From: an uncultured Woeseia sp.
GTDB lineage: Bacteria; Pseudomonadota; Gammaproteobacteria; Steroidobacterales; Woeseiaceae
Assembly: GCA_937925605.1 (NCBI GenBank)
Contig: CALALV010000019.1
Span: 1 to 40,114, forward strand
Reading direction: 5' to 3'
Length of the DNA stretch: 40,114 bases
Shown: one piece after another, positions 16,653-25,028 of the stretch
How positions within the stretch are numbered: position 1 is the stretch's first letter
Layout of the letters: each line of letters opens with the position of its first letter
The notes under the pieces: generated by a model
What the model saw: only the letters and a program-made list of their open reading frames with translations
Database searches by the model: none
Told to the model about the DNA's origin: nothing
Position numbers and translations under genes: made by a program

Positions 16653-16662
16653 GGTGGGATAG

Positions 16663-17760
16663 ATGAAGTTACGCGCGGCTCGCGAGACCTTGCTGAAGCC
16701 CCTGCAGGCCGTTATTGGGGTCGTCGAGCGTCGCCAGACGATGCCGATCCTGGCCAACGTGCTGCTGGTGGCGAAGAACGGGACGCTGTCGATCACGGCT
16801 ACCGACCTGGAGGTCGAGCTGGTGGCGACGGCCGAGGTCGACATCGAGAGCGGCGGCGAAGTAACCGTACCGGGCCGCAAGCTGCTCGACATCTGCCGGG
16901 CCCTGCCGGATGGGGCGGAAGTTGCAGTCTCGCAGACCGGCGACAAGCTGGCGGTACGCTCGGGTCGGAGCAAGTTCTCGCTTGCGACGCTGCCGGCGGC
17001 CGAGTTTCCGACGGTCGAGGACATCGATGCGACGCAGACGCTGGATGTCCCCCAGGGGATCCTCGTGCGGCTGCTGGAGAAAACGCATTTCTCGATGGCG
17101 CAGCAGGACGTACGTTACTACCTGAACGGGCTGTTGCTGGAGACCGGCGGCAAGCACCTGCGGGCGGTCGCGACCGACGGTCATCGACTGGCGCTGTGCC
17201 AGCAGGAACTGAAGGGAGCGAAGCTCAAGGAGCAGCAGGTCATCGTGCCTCGCAAGGGCGTGTTGGAACTGCAGCGGCTGCTGACCGGCGAGGGGGCCGT
17301 GACGATGGAGCTGGGCAGTAACCACGTGCGCGTCCAGCTGGACGGGATCCGGTTTACCTCCAAGCTGATCGACGGGCGGTTTCCCGAGTACGAGCGCGTC
17401 ATCCCGAAGGAGACCAGCAACCGGCTGGCCGCCGACCGTGGGGCGCTGCGCGGTGCGCTGCAGCGCACCGCGATCCTGTCCAACGAGAAGTACCGTGGCA
17501 TCCGGCTGATCATCCGCGACAGCGGAGTCACGATCCAGGCGCACAACCCGGAGCAGGAGGAAGCCGAGGAGGAGCTCGAGGTCGAGTACTCGGGTGAGGA
17601 CATAGAGATCGGCTTCAACGTGAATTACCTGCTCGACGCGCTCGGGGCCATCGAGTCCGACAGCGTCTCGGTCGCCGTGCAGGACAGCAATTCCAGCTGC
17701 CTGCTGCGCGAACCGGACAGCGAGGACACGCGCTTCGTCGTCATGCCGATGAGGCTGTAG
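16663..17760 (+). CDS. dnaN: DNA polymerase III subunit beta (sliding clamp)
   Basis: The ring-shaped processivity clamp; 365 residues, as in E. coli (366). The start MKLRAARETLLKPLQAVIGVVERRQTMPILANVLL and the C-terminal FVVMPMRL are diagnostic. The three-domain clamp fold is covered over the full length. It follows oriC and precedes recF by 14 bp, in the classic dnaA-dnaN-recF-gyrB order. An AGGTGG stretch upstream of the ATG can act as the ribosome binding site. Confidence 0.97.
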   Translation: MKLRAARETLLKPLQAVIGVVERRQTMPILANVLLVAKNGTLSITATDLEVELVATAEVDIESGGEVTVPGRKLLDICRALPDGAEVAVSQTGDKLAVRSGRSKFSLATLPAAEFPTVEDIDATQTLDVPQGILVRLLEKTHFSMAQQDVRYYLNGLLLETGGKHLRAVATDGHRLALCQQELKGAKLKEQQVIVPRKGVLELQRLLTGEGAVTMELGSNHVRVQLDGIRFTSKLIDGRFPEYERVIPKETSNRLAADRGALRGALQRTAILSNEKYRGIRLIIRDSGVTIQAHNPEQEEAEEELEVEYSGEDIEIGFNVNYLLDALGAIESDSVSVAVQDSNSSCLLREPDSEDTRFVVMPMRL

Positions 17761-17774
17761 GCCCAGGCGGTCGG

Positions 17775-18833
17775 GTGCCGCTGCGGCGTTTTTCCTGCCA
17801 GGACTTTCGCTGCCTGGTCGCGGCCGAGTTCGAGCCGCATCCTCATTTCACGCTGGTGTCCGGGGCCAACGCCTCGGGCAAGACCAGCCTCCTCGAAGCA
17901 ATTGGCTTCCTGGGCCGGGGGCGCTCGTTCCGGGGCGCCGGGGTCCGGGACGTCGTAAGGCACGGCGCGGCGGAGTGCCTGGTTACCGGGATCGTCGAAA
18001 CGGGCGGGCGCGATCATCGGCTCGGGGTGCGCCACGGCCGTGGCGGTCTCGCGCTCAGCGTGGACGGCGATCACTCGGGCGGGCTCGCGGCGCTGGCCTC
18101 GGCGCTGCCGCTGCAGGTCATCGATCCCGACGTGCACCGGCTGGTCGGGGGCGCCCCGGACGAACGGCGGCGATTCCTGGACTGGATGGGGTTCCACGTG
18201 GAACAAGGCTTCCTCGAGAGCTGGCGGCGCTTCCGCCGGGCGCTGAAACAGCGCAATGCCTTGCTGAGGGAGGGCCAGGGCGGCCTGGACAGCTGGGACG
18301 AAGAATTCGCCCGGGCTGGCGAGGCGCTGCACGAGGCGCGGGCGCGGATCGTGGCAACGGCGCTGCCGACGCTGGAGAGCGTCGCGGGGCGATTGCTCGG
18401 AGTGAGCGTGGGTTTCGAGTACATGGCCGGCTGGCCGCGTGACCAGCGCCTGGCCGCGGCGCTCGCCGGGCACCGCGAGCGCGACCGCCAGGCCGGCACC
18501 TCGCAGTACGGTCCGCACCGGGCGGACCTGCGGCTGCGGGTCGACGAGCGGGTGGCGCGCAAGCTGGTCTCGCGTGGGCAGCAAAAGCTGCTGGCCTGCG
18601 CGCTGGTGCTGGCCTCGATCGAGGTGGCGGCCGGGGCGCTGGGGCGGCCGCCATTGCTGTTGCTCGACGACCCGGCAGCGGAGCTCGATGCGGCCGCGCT
18701 GGGCCGCCTGATGGACGCGGTCGGCGCGCTCGGCACGCAGGTCGTGGCCACGGCGCTGGCGCCGGAGGCGGTCCCGGTGCCGGCAGAGCACGCGAAGTTC
18801 CACGTGGAACAGGGCGCCCTGCGACCAGCCTGA
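17775..18833 (+). CDS. recF: DNA replication and repair protein RecF
   Basis: SMC-like ATPase that helps load RecA at single-strand gaps; 352 residues (E. coli 357) from GTG at 17775. Walker A GANASGKTS is at residues 30-38, the signature region is SRGQQKLLACALVLA, and Walker B is LLLLDDPAAELD. The gene carries two perfect parS palindromes (18190-18205 and 18796-18811). Both are read in the same frame, so the protein contains FHVEQG twice, near residues 140 and 342, the second close to the C-terminus. It is cotranscribed with dnaN in all likelihood. Confidence 0.95.
   Translation: MPLRRFSCQDFRCLVAAEFEPHPHFTLVSGANASGKTSLLEAIGFLGRGRSFRGAGVRDVVRHGAAECLVTGIVETGGRDHRLGVRHGRGGLALSVDGDHSGGLAALASALPLQVIDPDVHRLVGGAPDERRRFLDWMGFHVEQGFLESWRRFRRALKQRNALLREGQGGLDSWDEEFARAGEALHEARARIVATALPTLESVAGRLLGVSVGFEYMAGWPRDQRLAAALAGHRERDRQAGTSQYGPHRADLRLRVDERVARKLVSRGQQKLLACALVLASIEVAAGALGRPPLLLLDDPAAELDAAALGRLMDAVGALGTQVVATALAPEAVPVPAEHAKFHVEQGALRPA
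18190..18205. promoter_or_regulatory. parS: parS centromere-like site 1 (inside recF)
   Basis: The sequence GGTTCCACGTGGAACA contains the 14-bp perfect palindrome GTTCCACGTGGAAC. Its reverse complement, TGTTCCACGTGGAACC, matches the ParB-binding parS sequence of Pseudomonas type. It lies 1.7 kb from oriC, where parS sites cluster in most bacteria. Confidence 0.88.
18796..18811. promoter_or_regulatory. parS: parS centromere-like site 2 (inside recF)
   Basis: AGTTCCACGTGGAACA, with the same 14-bp palindrome as site 1, 606 bp further on and in the last codons of recF. Two identical 14-bp palindromes in one gene are very unlikely by chance. Confidence 0.88.
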
Positions 18834-18950
18834 GCCACTCTCGCGGCGGCGCTCCGGCCGCGCGCCCCCCGGGCCTTTTCAGCACCCCGGACAGGTCCTT
18901 GCGGCAGCGCAAAATGCTACAATGGCGGGCTTGTCTCGCGAGGGCTACGA
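18834..18950 (+). promoter_or_regulatory. recF-gyrB intergenic region with extended -10
   Basis: This 117-bp gap holds an extended -10 element TGCTACAAT (18915-18923), about 28 bp before the gyrB ATG. No -35 at normal spacing is visible (TTGCGG at 18899 is only 13 bp away), which is acceptable for an extended -10 promoter. It suggests gyrB has its own promoter in addition to readthrough from recF. Confidence 0.5.
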
Positions 18951-21395
18951 ATGGCCGACAACATCGAATATACCTCCAGCAATATCAAGGTCTTGAAGGG
19001 TCTCGAGGCCGTCCGCAAACGGCCCGGAATGTACATCGGCGACACCGACGACGGGACCGGCCTGCACCACATGGTCTTCGAGGTCGTCGACAACTCGATC
19101 GACGAGGCCCTGGCCGGTTATTGCGACACGATCACGGTGGCGATCCATGCCGACGAATCGGTGACGATCAGCGACGATGGCCGCGGGATCCCGGTCGATA
19201 TGCACCCGGAGGAGGGCCGCTCGGCCGCCGAGGTCATCATGACCGTGCTGCATGCCGGCGGAAAATTCGACGACAATTCCTACAAGGTCTCGGGCGGCCT
19301 GCACGGCGTCGGCGTCTCGGTCGTGAACGCGCTGTCGGAAAGCCTCGTGCTGACCATTCACCGCGACGGCAAGGTGCACCAGCAGGAATACCGCTACGGC
19401 GAGCCCGTGGCGCCGCTCGCCGTGGTCGGCGACACGGACAAGACCGGCACGACCGTGCGCTTCAAGCCCAGCGACAAGACCTTCACGAACATCGAGTTCC
19501 ATTACGACATCCTCGCCAAGCGGCTGCGCGAGCTGTCGTTCCTGAACTCCGGGGTGCGGATCGAGCTGACGGACGAGCGCAGCGAGAAGCACGACGTATT
19601 CCAGTACGAGGGCGGCATCCGCGCCTTCGTCGAACACCTGAACCGCAACAAGCAGTCGATCCACCCGACCGTGTTCCATTTCCAGGTAGAGCGCGACCAC
19701 GTCACCGTCGAGGCGGCGCTGCAGTGGAACGATGCCTACCAGGAGAACATGTTCTGCTACACGAACAACATCCCGCAGCGCGACGGCGGCACGCACCTGG
19801 CCGGCTTTCGCAGCGCGCTGACCCGCACGCTGAACAGCTATATCGAGAAAGAGATCTCCGGGCGCAAGGAGAAATTCACGCCGTCCGGCGACGACGCCCG
19901 GGAGGGCCTGACGGCAGTGCTGTCCGTGAAGGTGCCGGACCCGAAGTTCTCGTCCCAGACCAAGGACAAACTGGTTTCATCAGAAATTAAAGGTATCGTG
20001 GAGTCGGCGATGGCCGAGCGCCTCGAGGACTTCCTGCTCGAGAACCCGGCGGAGGCCAAGGCGATCGTCGGCAAGATCATCGACGCGGCCCGGGCCCGCG
20101 AGGCGGCTCGCAAGGCGCGCGAGATGACGAGGCGCAAGGGCGCGCTCGACATCGCCGGGCTGCCGGGCAAGCTTGCCGACTGCCAGGAGAAAGACCCGGC
20201 ACTCTCCGAGTTGTTCCTAGTCGAGGGCGACTCGGCAGGCGGCTCCGCGAAGCAGGGCCGCGACCGCCGCACGCAGGCGATCCTGCCGCTCAAGGGCAAG
20301 ATCCTGAACGTCGAGAAGGCGCGCTTCGACAAGATGCTGTCGTCGGCCGAAGTCGGCACGCTGATCACCGCGCTCGGTTGCGGCATCGGCCGCTCGGACT
20401 TCGACCCGGACAAGCTGCGTTACCACCGGATCATCATCATGACCGACGCGGACGTCGACGGCTCGCACATCCGCACCTTGCTCCTGACGTTCTTCTACCG
20501 GCAGATGCCCGAGCTGATCGAACGCGGCCACGTCTACATCGCCCAGCCGCCGCTGTACAAGATCAAGAAAGGCAAGCAGGAGGTGTACGTCAAGGACGAC
20601 GCCGAGCTGACCGCGCACCTGCTCGCCTCGGCGCTGGACGGCGCCGGCGTGCACGTCGCGGCCGACGCGCCGGCACTGTCCGGACAGGCGCTCGAGACGC
20701 TGGCCAAGGAGTACATCGCCGTAGAGCGCATGATCGAGCGGCTCGCGAACCGCTACGACGAGTCCGTGCTGCGCACGCTCGCAAAGCTGGACACGGTGGA
20801 CCGCCAGCTGACCGATATCGACAACCTGGACGCGTTCGACGCCTGGACGCGCGGCCTGTCCGAGGCGCTGCCCAAGGCCGACCCCGGCCGCGCCGGCAAC
20901 GGCAAGTCCGTCAACTACAGCGCGACGCTCGAACGCGGCGACGCGGACGGCGAGGGCGTGCGTATCGCGATCCTGCGCGAGCAGCACGGTATCGGCACGA
21001 CCCGCTACCTGCCGCGCGAGTTCTTCGAGACCAACGAGTACCGCCACATCATGGAGCTGGCCGGCAAGCTGCGCGGCCTGGTGGGCGAGGGCGCGTGGGT
21101 CGCGCGCGGCGACAAGCGCGAGAACATCTCGAGCTTCCCGGAGGCCGTGCGCTGGCTCATGGCCGAGGCGCGCAAGGGCCAGTCCGTGCAGCGCTACAAG
21201 GGTCTCGGCGAGATGAACCCGGACCAGCTCTGGGACACGACCGTGAACCCGGAGACGCGCCGGCTGATGCAGGTGAAAATCGAAGACGCCGTCAAGGCCG
21301 ACGAGATCTTCACGACGCTGATGGGCGACCAGGTCGAGCCGCGCCGCGAGTTCATCGAGCGCAACGCGCTGACCGTGTCGAACCTGGACGTCTAG
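18951..21395 (+). CDS. gyrB: DNA gyrase subunit B
   Basis: ATPase subunit of gyrase, which introduces negative supercoils; 814 residues (E. coli 804). The N-terminal GHKL ATPase shows VRKRPGMYIGDTDDGTGLHH, VDNSIDEALAG and GGLHGVGVSVVNALS. The TOPRIM domain has LVEGDSAGGSAKQGRDR near residue 422 and DADVDGSHIRTLLLTF near 498. The gyrase-type insert and C-terminal QRYKGLGEMNPDQLWDTT are present, ending NALTVSNLDV, which supports gyrase rather than ParE. It closes the dnaA-dnaN-recF-gyrB run. Confidence 0.97.
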   Translation: MADNIEYTSSNIKVLKGLEAVRKRPGMYIGDTDDGTGLHHMVFEVVDNSIDEALAGYCDTITVAIHADESVTISDDGRGIPVDMHPEEGRSAAEVIMTVLHAGGKFDDNSYKVSGGLHGVGVSVVNALSESLVLTIHRDGKVHQQEYRYGEPVAPLAVVGDTDKTGTTVRFKPSDKTFTNIEFHYDILAKRLRELSFLNSGVRIELTDERSEKHDVFQYEGGIRAFVEHLNRNKQSIHPTVFHFQVERDHVTVEAALQWNDAYQENMFCYTNNIPQRDGGTHLAGFRSALTRTLNSYIEKEISGRKEKFTPSGDDAREGLTAVLSVKVPDPKFSSQTKDKLVSSEIKGIVESAMAERLEDFLLENPAEAKAIVGKIIDAARAREAARKAREMTRRKGALDIAGLPGKLADCQEKDPALSELFLVEGDSAGGSAKQGRDRRTQAILPLKGKILNVEKARFDKMLSSAEVGTLITALGCGIGRSDFDPDKLRYHRIIIMTDADVDGSHIRTLLLTFFYRQMPELIERGHVYIAQPPLYKIKKGKQEVYVKDDAELTAHLLASALDGAGVHVAADAPALSGQALETLAKEYIAVERMIERLANRYDESVLRTLAKLDTVDRQLTDIDNLDAFDAWTRGLSEALPKADPGRAGNGKSVNYSATLERGDADGEGVRIAILREQHGIGTTRYLPREFFETNEYRHIMELAGKLRGLVGEGAWVARGDKRENISSFPEAVRWLMAEARKGQSVQRYKGLGEMNPDQLWDTTVNPETRRLMQVKIEDAVKADEIFTTLMGDQVEPRREFIERNALTVSNLDV

Positions 21396-21645
21396 CGACC
21401 CTGCCTGGAGCGAACCCTGCCGGAGGCGTCGAGCCCGGTCGCAGGGCGAACCCACCTCGAGGGCGCCGCGCGGGACGTGTCGCAGCTCGTCGCCCGGCGA
21501 CCCCACGTCGCGCGACACGTTCCGAGCGTGCCGACCCGGGCGCCCGCCAGACCCGCGTCGCGCGCGACGCGCTGACGGCGCAGAACCTCGGCGCTGGCGA
21601 ACCCGGCTCGCCACCGGGCGCGCGAACTGCAGCCGAGCCCGGCTG
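21396..21645. other. Convergent intergenic region with short degenerate repeats
   Basis: The 250 bp between the gyrB and plsC stops shows no credible gene. A motif like CGAACCC or CGACCCC followed by a TCG-rich tail recurs about eight times (near 21396, 21411, 21447, 21498, 21532, 21550, 21581 and 21598), often at spacings close to multiples of 17. No T-tailed terminator is visible. Confidence 0.4.
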
Positions 21646-22377
21646 TCAGCGGCCGTCGACCGGCTGATACGCCTCGCTGATTTCAGCCATCTTGCCCTCG
21701 ATCCAGGCCTGCGCCTCGGCGTTGATCGCCTTCGGATCGCGGCCAGCGGTTTCGATCGGCGGACCGATGCAGAAGCGGATCAGGCCGGGCCGCTTGGTCA
21801 GGCCGCGTCGCGGCCAGAAGTCGCCGGCATTGTGCGCAACCGGCACGACCGGGCAGCCGGCCTCGGCGGCGAGCGCCGCGCCGCTGATGCCGTACTTCTT
21901 CGTCTGCCCGGCGGGCACCCGGGTGCCCTCGGGGAACACGGTGACCCAGGTGCCCTCGGCAAGCCTGTCCTTGCCCTGGCGGATGACCTGCGTGACCGCC
22001 TTGCGGCCCGCACCGCGATCGATGGCGATCGGCTTCATCAGCGCGAGCCCCCAGCCGAACAGCGGGATCCACTTCAGCTCGCGCTTCAGCACCCAGGTCT
22101 GCCGCGGAAAGGTCGTGAGCTGCGCATAGGTCTCGAACACGGTCGAGTGCTTGCACAGCACGACGCTGGCCTGCCGCGGAATGTTTTCGCGACCCTCGAT
22201 GACGTAGTCGAGGCCGCAGAAGAAGCGCCCGGCCCACAGCATGCTGGCTCCCCAGCCGCGCGCGATCGAGAAACGCACGTCGTGGCTGAACGGCGCGAGG
22301 AACACGACCGTCGTGCCGGCGATGACGGCCGAGGCAAAAAACCAGAACTGGAAGACGAGCGAACGTATCAGCAGCAA
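21646..22377 (-). CDS. plsC: 1-acyl-sn-glycerol-3-phosphate acyltransferase (PlsC-like)
   Basis: Membrane acyltransferase adding the second acyl chain in phospholipid synthesis; 243 residues from a TTG start at 22377, 16 bp after gmhB. An N-terminal membrane segment (about residues 5-28) is followed by motif I, KHSTVFET, which is HX4E rather than the textbook HX4D. Motif III is VFPEGTR. The HX4E form with a nearby KHQSxWET pattern is common in proteobacterial paralogues, so activity is likely. The position before gmhB-glyS-glyQ matches the origin region of Pseudomonas relatives. Confidence 0.9.
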   Translation of the reverse strand: MLLIRSLVFQFWFFASAVIAGTTVVFLAPFSHDVRFSIARGWGASMLWAGRFFCGLDYVIEGRENIPRQASVVLCKHSTVFETYAQLTTFPRQTWVLKRELKWIPLFGWGLALMKPIAIDRGAGRKAVTQVIRQGKDRLAEGTWVTVFPEGTRVPAGQTKKYGISGAALAAEAGCPVVPVAHNAGDFWPRRGLTKRPGLIRFCIGPPIETAGRDPKAINAEAQAWIEGKMAEISEAYQPVDGR

Positions 22378-22393
22378 AGCGTCGGTCCCCGGC

Positions 22394-22942
22394 TCATCGG
22401 GTGCCTGCCAGGTGTCTTGCGAAGGCGAGCAGGTCCGGGTAAGTGTCCACGCGCCGGCCGGACTTTTCCAGCGCCCGGCGGGTCGCTTCGCCGTTGCCGG
22501 TCAGCACCAGCACCGGGCGCGCGCCGGCGGCGACGGCCGCGTCGAGATCCCGCAGCGTGTCGCCGACGAACGGCACGCCGGCGAGATCCCTGCGCATGCG
22601 ACGCGCGAGCTGGAGCAGCAGCCCGGGCGCGGGCTTGCGGCAGTCGCAGCCCTCGTTCGGCCGGTGCGGGCAGATCGCGACGCGCACGACGCGCCCGCCG
22701 TGGCGTGCCGCCAGGCGCCTGAGCTTGCGGTGCATCGCCGCCAGCGCGCGGCGGTCGAACAGGCCGCGCCCGAGGCCGGACTGGTTGGTCGCGATGCAGA
22801 CGTCGTAGCCGCTGCGCGTCAGCAGGCCTATCGCTTCCATGCTGCCCGGCAGCGGCTGCCATTCCGCCGCGCTCTTCACGAACTCGCGCGACTCCCTGTT
22901 GATGACGCCGTCGCGGTCGAGGATGACGAGACCGCGGCTCAA
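22394..22942 (-). CDS. gmhB: D-glycero-beta-D-manno-heptose 1,7-bisphosphate 7-phosphatase
   Basis: HAD-family phosphatase of the LPS heptose pathway; 182 residues from a TTG start at 22942. The start lies 1 bp downstream of the glyS stop (TGATTTG). The catalytic motif is VILDRDGVIN, then ATNQSGLGRG and FVGDTLRDLDAA. The zinc-binding loop CPHRPNEGCDCRKP supplies the Cys/His cluster specific to GmhB. The open frame continues upstream inside glyS, but that part is antisense-like noise in glyS codon positions; the TTG is the only sensible start just before the catalytic motif. Confidence 0.93.
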   Translation of the reverse strand: MSRGLVILDRDGVINRESREFVKSAAEWQPLPGSMEAIGLLTRSGYDVCIATNQSGLGRGLFDRRALAAMHRKLRRLAARHGGRVVRVAICPHRPNEGCDCRKPAPGLLLQLARRMRRDLAGVPFVGDTLRDLDAAVAAGARPVLVLTGNGEATRRALEKSGRRVDTYPDLLAFARHLAGTR

Positions 22943-22943
22943 A

Positions 22944-25028
22944 TCAGCCTCGCGCGATCGCGAGCCGGGAGATGTCGGCGATGCGCAGGAACTGCGCGCG
23001 CAGCGCGGCCAGCAGCCGCAGCCGGTTGACGCGCACGGCGTCGTCGTCGGCCATGACCATGACGTCGTCGAAGAAGCGATCCACCGGTCCGCGCAGGCGC
23101 GCGAGGTCTGCGAGTGCGTCCGCGTAGCGGCGCGCCTCGGTGTTGGCGGCCAGCCGATCGCCCGTCTCGCGCATGGCCTCGAACAGCGCGCGTTCCGCGT
23201 CGTGCTCGAACAGGCCCGGGTCCGGATCGCGCTCGTCCTCGTGCGCGGCCTGGCGCAGGATGTTCGCGATGCGCTTGTTCGCGCTCGCGAGCGCTTCGGC
23301 GTCCTCGTGCTCGACGAAGCCGGCCAGCGCCGCAAGCCGGGCGTCGATGTCCGCAAGCGAGACGAGCCCGCGGCAGCGCACCGCGTCGAACATCTCGGCG
23401 CCGTAGCGCCCCGCGTCCAGGTACCAGCCGCGCTGGCGGTCCACGATGAAGTCATACAGCTCGTCGGCCGCGCCAGGCGCGGCGTCGGCGGGCTGCAACT
23501 CGAGGCCGGCGCGCAGCAGTGCCGGCAGGTCGAGTTCGAGCCCGTGCTCGACGACGATGCGCACGCAGCCGAGCGCCGCGCGCCGCAGGCCGAACGGGTC
23601 GCGATTGCCGGACGGCTTGCGCCCGGACGCGAACGCGCCGCACAGCGCGTCGAGCTTGTCGGCCAGCGCCAGCGCGCGACCGGGCGCGCTGGCCGGCAGC
23701 GCATCGCCGGCGAAGCGTGGCAGGTACTGCTCGCCGATCGCCTCGGCAACCGCCTGCGGCTCGCCGTCGGCGCGCGCGTAGTAGGCGCCCATCGTGCCCT
23801 GCAGCTCCGGGAACTCGCCGACCATGCCGGTCAGCAGGTCGCACTTCGCGAGCAGCGCGGCGCGTTCGCAGACGAGCGGGTCCGCGCCGCTCGCGGCCGC
23901 AATGCGCGCGGCGAGCAGTGCGATCCGGCGGCTGCGGTCGGCCAGCGTGCCGAGGCCGCGCTGGTAGACGACCGCGTCGAGCGCTTCGCTGCGTGCGGCC
24001 ATCGTCTGTTCGCGGTCCGTGTTCCAGAAAAACGCTGCGTCCGCGAGCCGCGGCCTGATGACCCGCTCGTTGCCGTCGCGCACGAGCCCGGGCTCCGGGC
24101 TGTCGATATTCGCAACCGTGACGAAAGCCGGCAGCAGCGCGCCGTCTTCGCCGGTGATCGGGAAGTAGCGCTGGTGGCCGGTCAGCGTGGCGACGATGAC
24201 CTCCCGCGGCAGTTCGAGATAGGCCGCGTCGAAGCGGCCGGTCAGCGCCACGGGCCACTCGGTCAGCGCCGCGACTTCGTCGTACAGGTTGGTATCGCCG
24301 ACCGGCGTGCCGCCGGCCTCCGCGGCGGCCTCCGCCACGGCGGAAACGATGCGCTCACGGCGCGCGTCGAGGTCCGCGACGACCCGGCCCTCGTCGTACA
24401 GCTGCCGCTCGTAGCCGGCCGCGCCCGAGAGTTCGATGCGTGCCGAGCCCATGAAGCGGTGGCCGCGGCTTTCGCGGCCGGCGGCGATGCCGAACAGCTT
24501 GCAGTCGACGACGTCGCCGCCGAGCAGGAACACGAGCCAGTGCACCGGCCGCACGAATTCCTCGCTGCCGGCGCCCCAGCGCATGCGGCGCGGAATCGGC
24601 AGGCCGGCCAGCGCCTGCTCCACGCAGCCCGGCAGTACCCCGGTGGCCGGCAGGCCGGCCTCGGTCGAGCGGTGCACGAGCCATTCGCCCTTGTCGGTCC
24701 GCTCGCGCGCGAGCGCGTCCACCGCCACGCCGCACTTCTCGGCGAAGGCGAGCGCGGCACGGGTCGGCTTGCCGTCCTTGCCGAAAGCGACCTTGACCGG
24801 CGGGCCCTTCTGCTCGGCCTCGCGGTCCGGCTGGCGGGTTGCGAGCCCGCTGACGGTCACGGCCAGGCGCCGCGGCGTGGCGAAGGCCCTGAGCTCGCCG
24901 TGCGCGAGACGGGCCCCGGCGAGGGCCTCCGCAAGCCCTGCGGCGAATGCGTCGGAAAGCGGCCGCAGCGCTTTCGGCGGGAGCTCCTCGGTGCCGATCT
25001 CGACCAGCAGGTCCGCGTGTTCGCTCAT
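22944..25028 (-). CDS. glyS: Glycine-tRNA ligase beta subunit
   Basis: Beta subunit of the heterotetrameric bacterial glycyl-tRNA synthetase; 694 residues (E. coli 689). The start MSEHADLLVEIGTEELPPKAL is diagnostic. The tRNA-binding and HD-like regions (NLYDEVAALTEWPVALTGRF, LPREVIVATLTGHQRYFP) and the C-terminal anticodon-binding region follow. The ATG at 25028 overlaps the glyQ stop (ATGA), so the subunits are translationally coupled. The frame is open further upstream to about 26522, but that extension runs antisense through other genes and is not coding. Confidence 0.97.
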   Translation of the reverse strand: MSEHADLLVEIGTEELPPKALRPLSDAFAAGLAEALAGARLAHGELRAFATPRRLAVTVSGLATRQPDREAEQKGPPVKVAFGKDGKPTRAALAFAEKCGVAVDALARERTDKGEWLVHRSTEAGLPATGVLPGCVEQALAGLPIPRRMRWGAGSEEFVRPVHWLVFLLGGDVVDCKLFGIAAGRESRGHRFMGSARIELSGAAGYERQLYDEGRVVADLDARRERIVSAVAEAAAEAGGTPVGDTNLYDEVAALTEWPVALTGRFDAAYLELPREVIVATLTGHQRYFPITGEDGALLPAFVTVANIDSPEPGLVRDGNERVIRPRLADAAFFWNTDREQTMAARSEALDAVVYQRGLGTLADRSRRIALLAARIAAASGADPLVCERAALLAKCDLLTGMVGEFPELQGTMGAYYARADGEPQAVAEAIGEQYLPRFAGDALPASAPGRALALADKLDALCGAFASGRKPSGNRDPFGLRRAALGCVRIVVEHGLELDLPALLRAGLELQPADAAPGAADELYDFIVDRQRGWYLDAGRYGAEMFDAVRCRGLVSLADIDARLAALAGFVEHEDAEALASANKRIANILRQAAHEDERDPDPGLFEHDAERALFEAMRETGDRLAANTEARRYADALADLARLRGPVDRFFDDVMVMADDDAVRVNRLRLLAALRAQFLRIADISRLAIARG

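Larger units (their letters stand above)
16455..16662. other. oriC: Origin of chromosome replication (oriC)
   Basis: The 208-bp gap between dnaA and dnaN contains three perfect DnaA boxes, a short GC-rich spacer after the last one, then a strikingly AT-rich stretch (about 16610-16652) in an otherwise very GC-rich window. Genes to the left mostly run on the minus strand and genes to the right on the plus strand, as expected for replication leaving from here. The dnaN promoter probably lies in the same interval. Position beside dnaA together with the box cluster makes the call strong, though function is inferred. Confidence 0.9.

Noticed and set aside
18899..18904. TTGCGG as -35 of the gyrB promoter
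   Set aside because: The spacer to TACAAT is only 13 bp; the extended -10 explains the promoter better.
21396..21645. Possible tRNA or small gene after gyrB
   Set aside because: No cloverleaf with the expected arms was found, and frames through the region lack motifs or ribosome binding sites.
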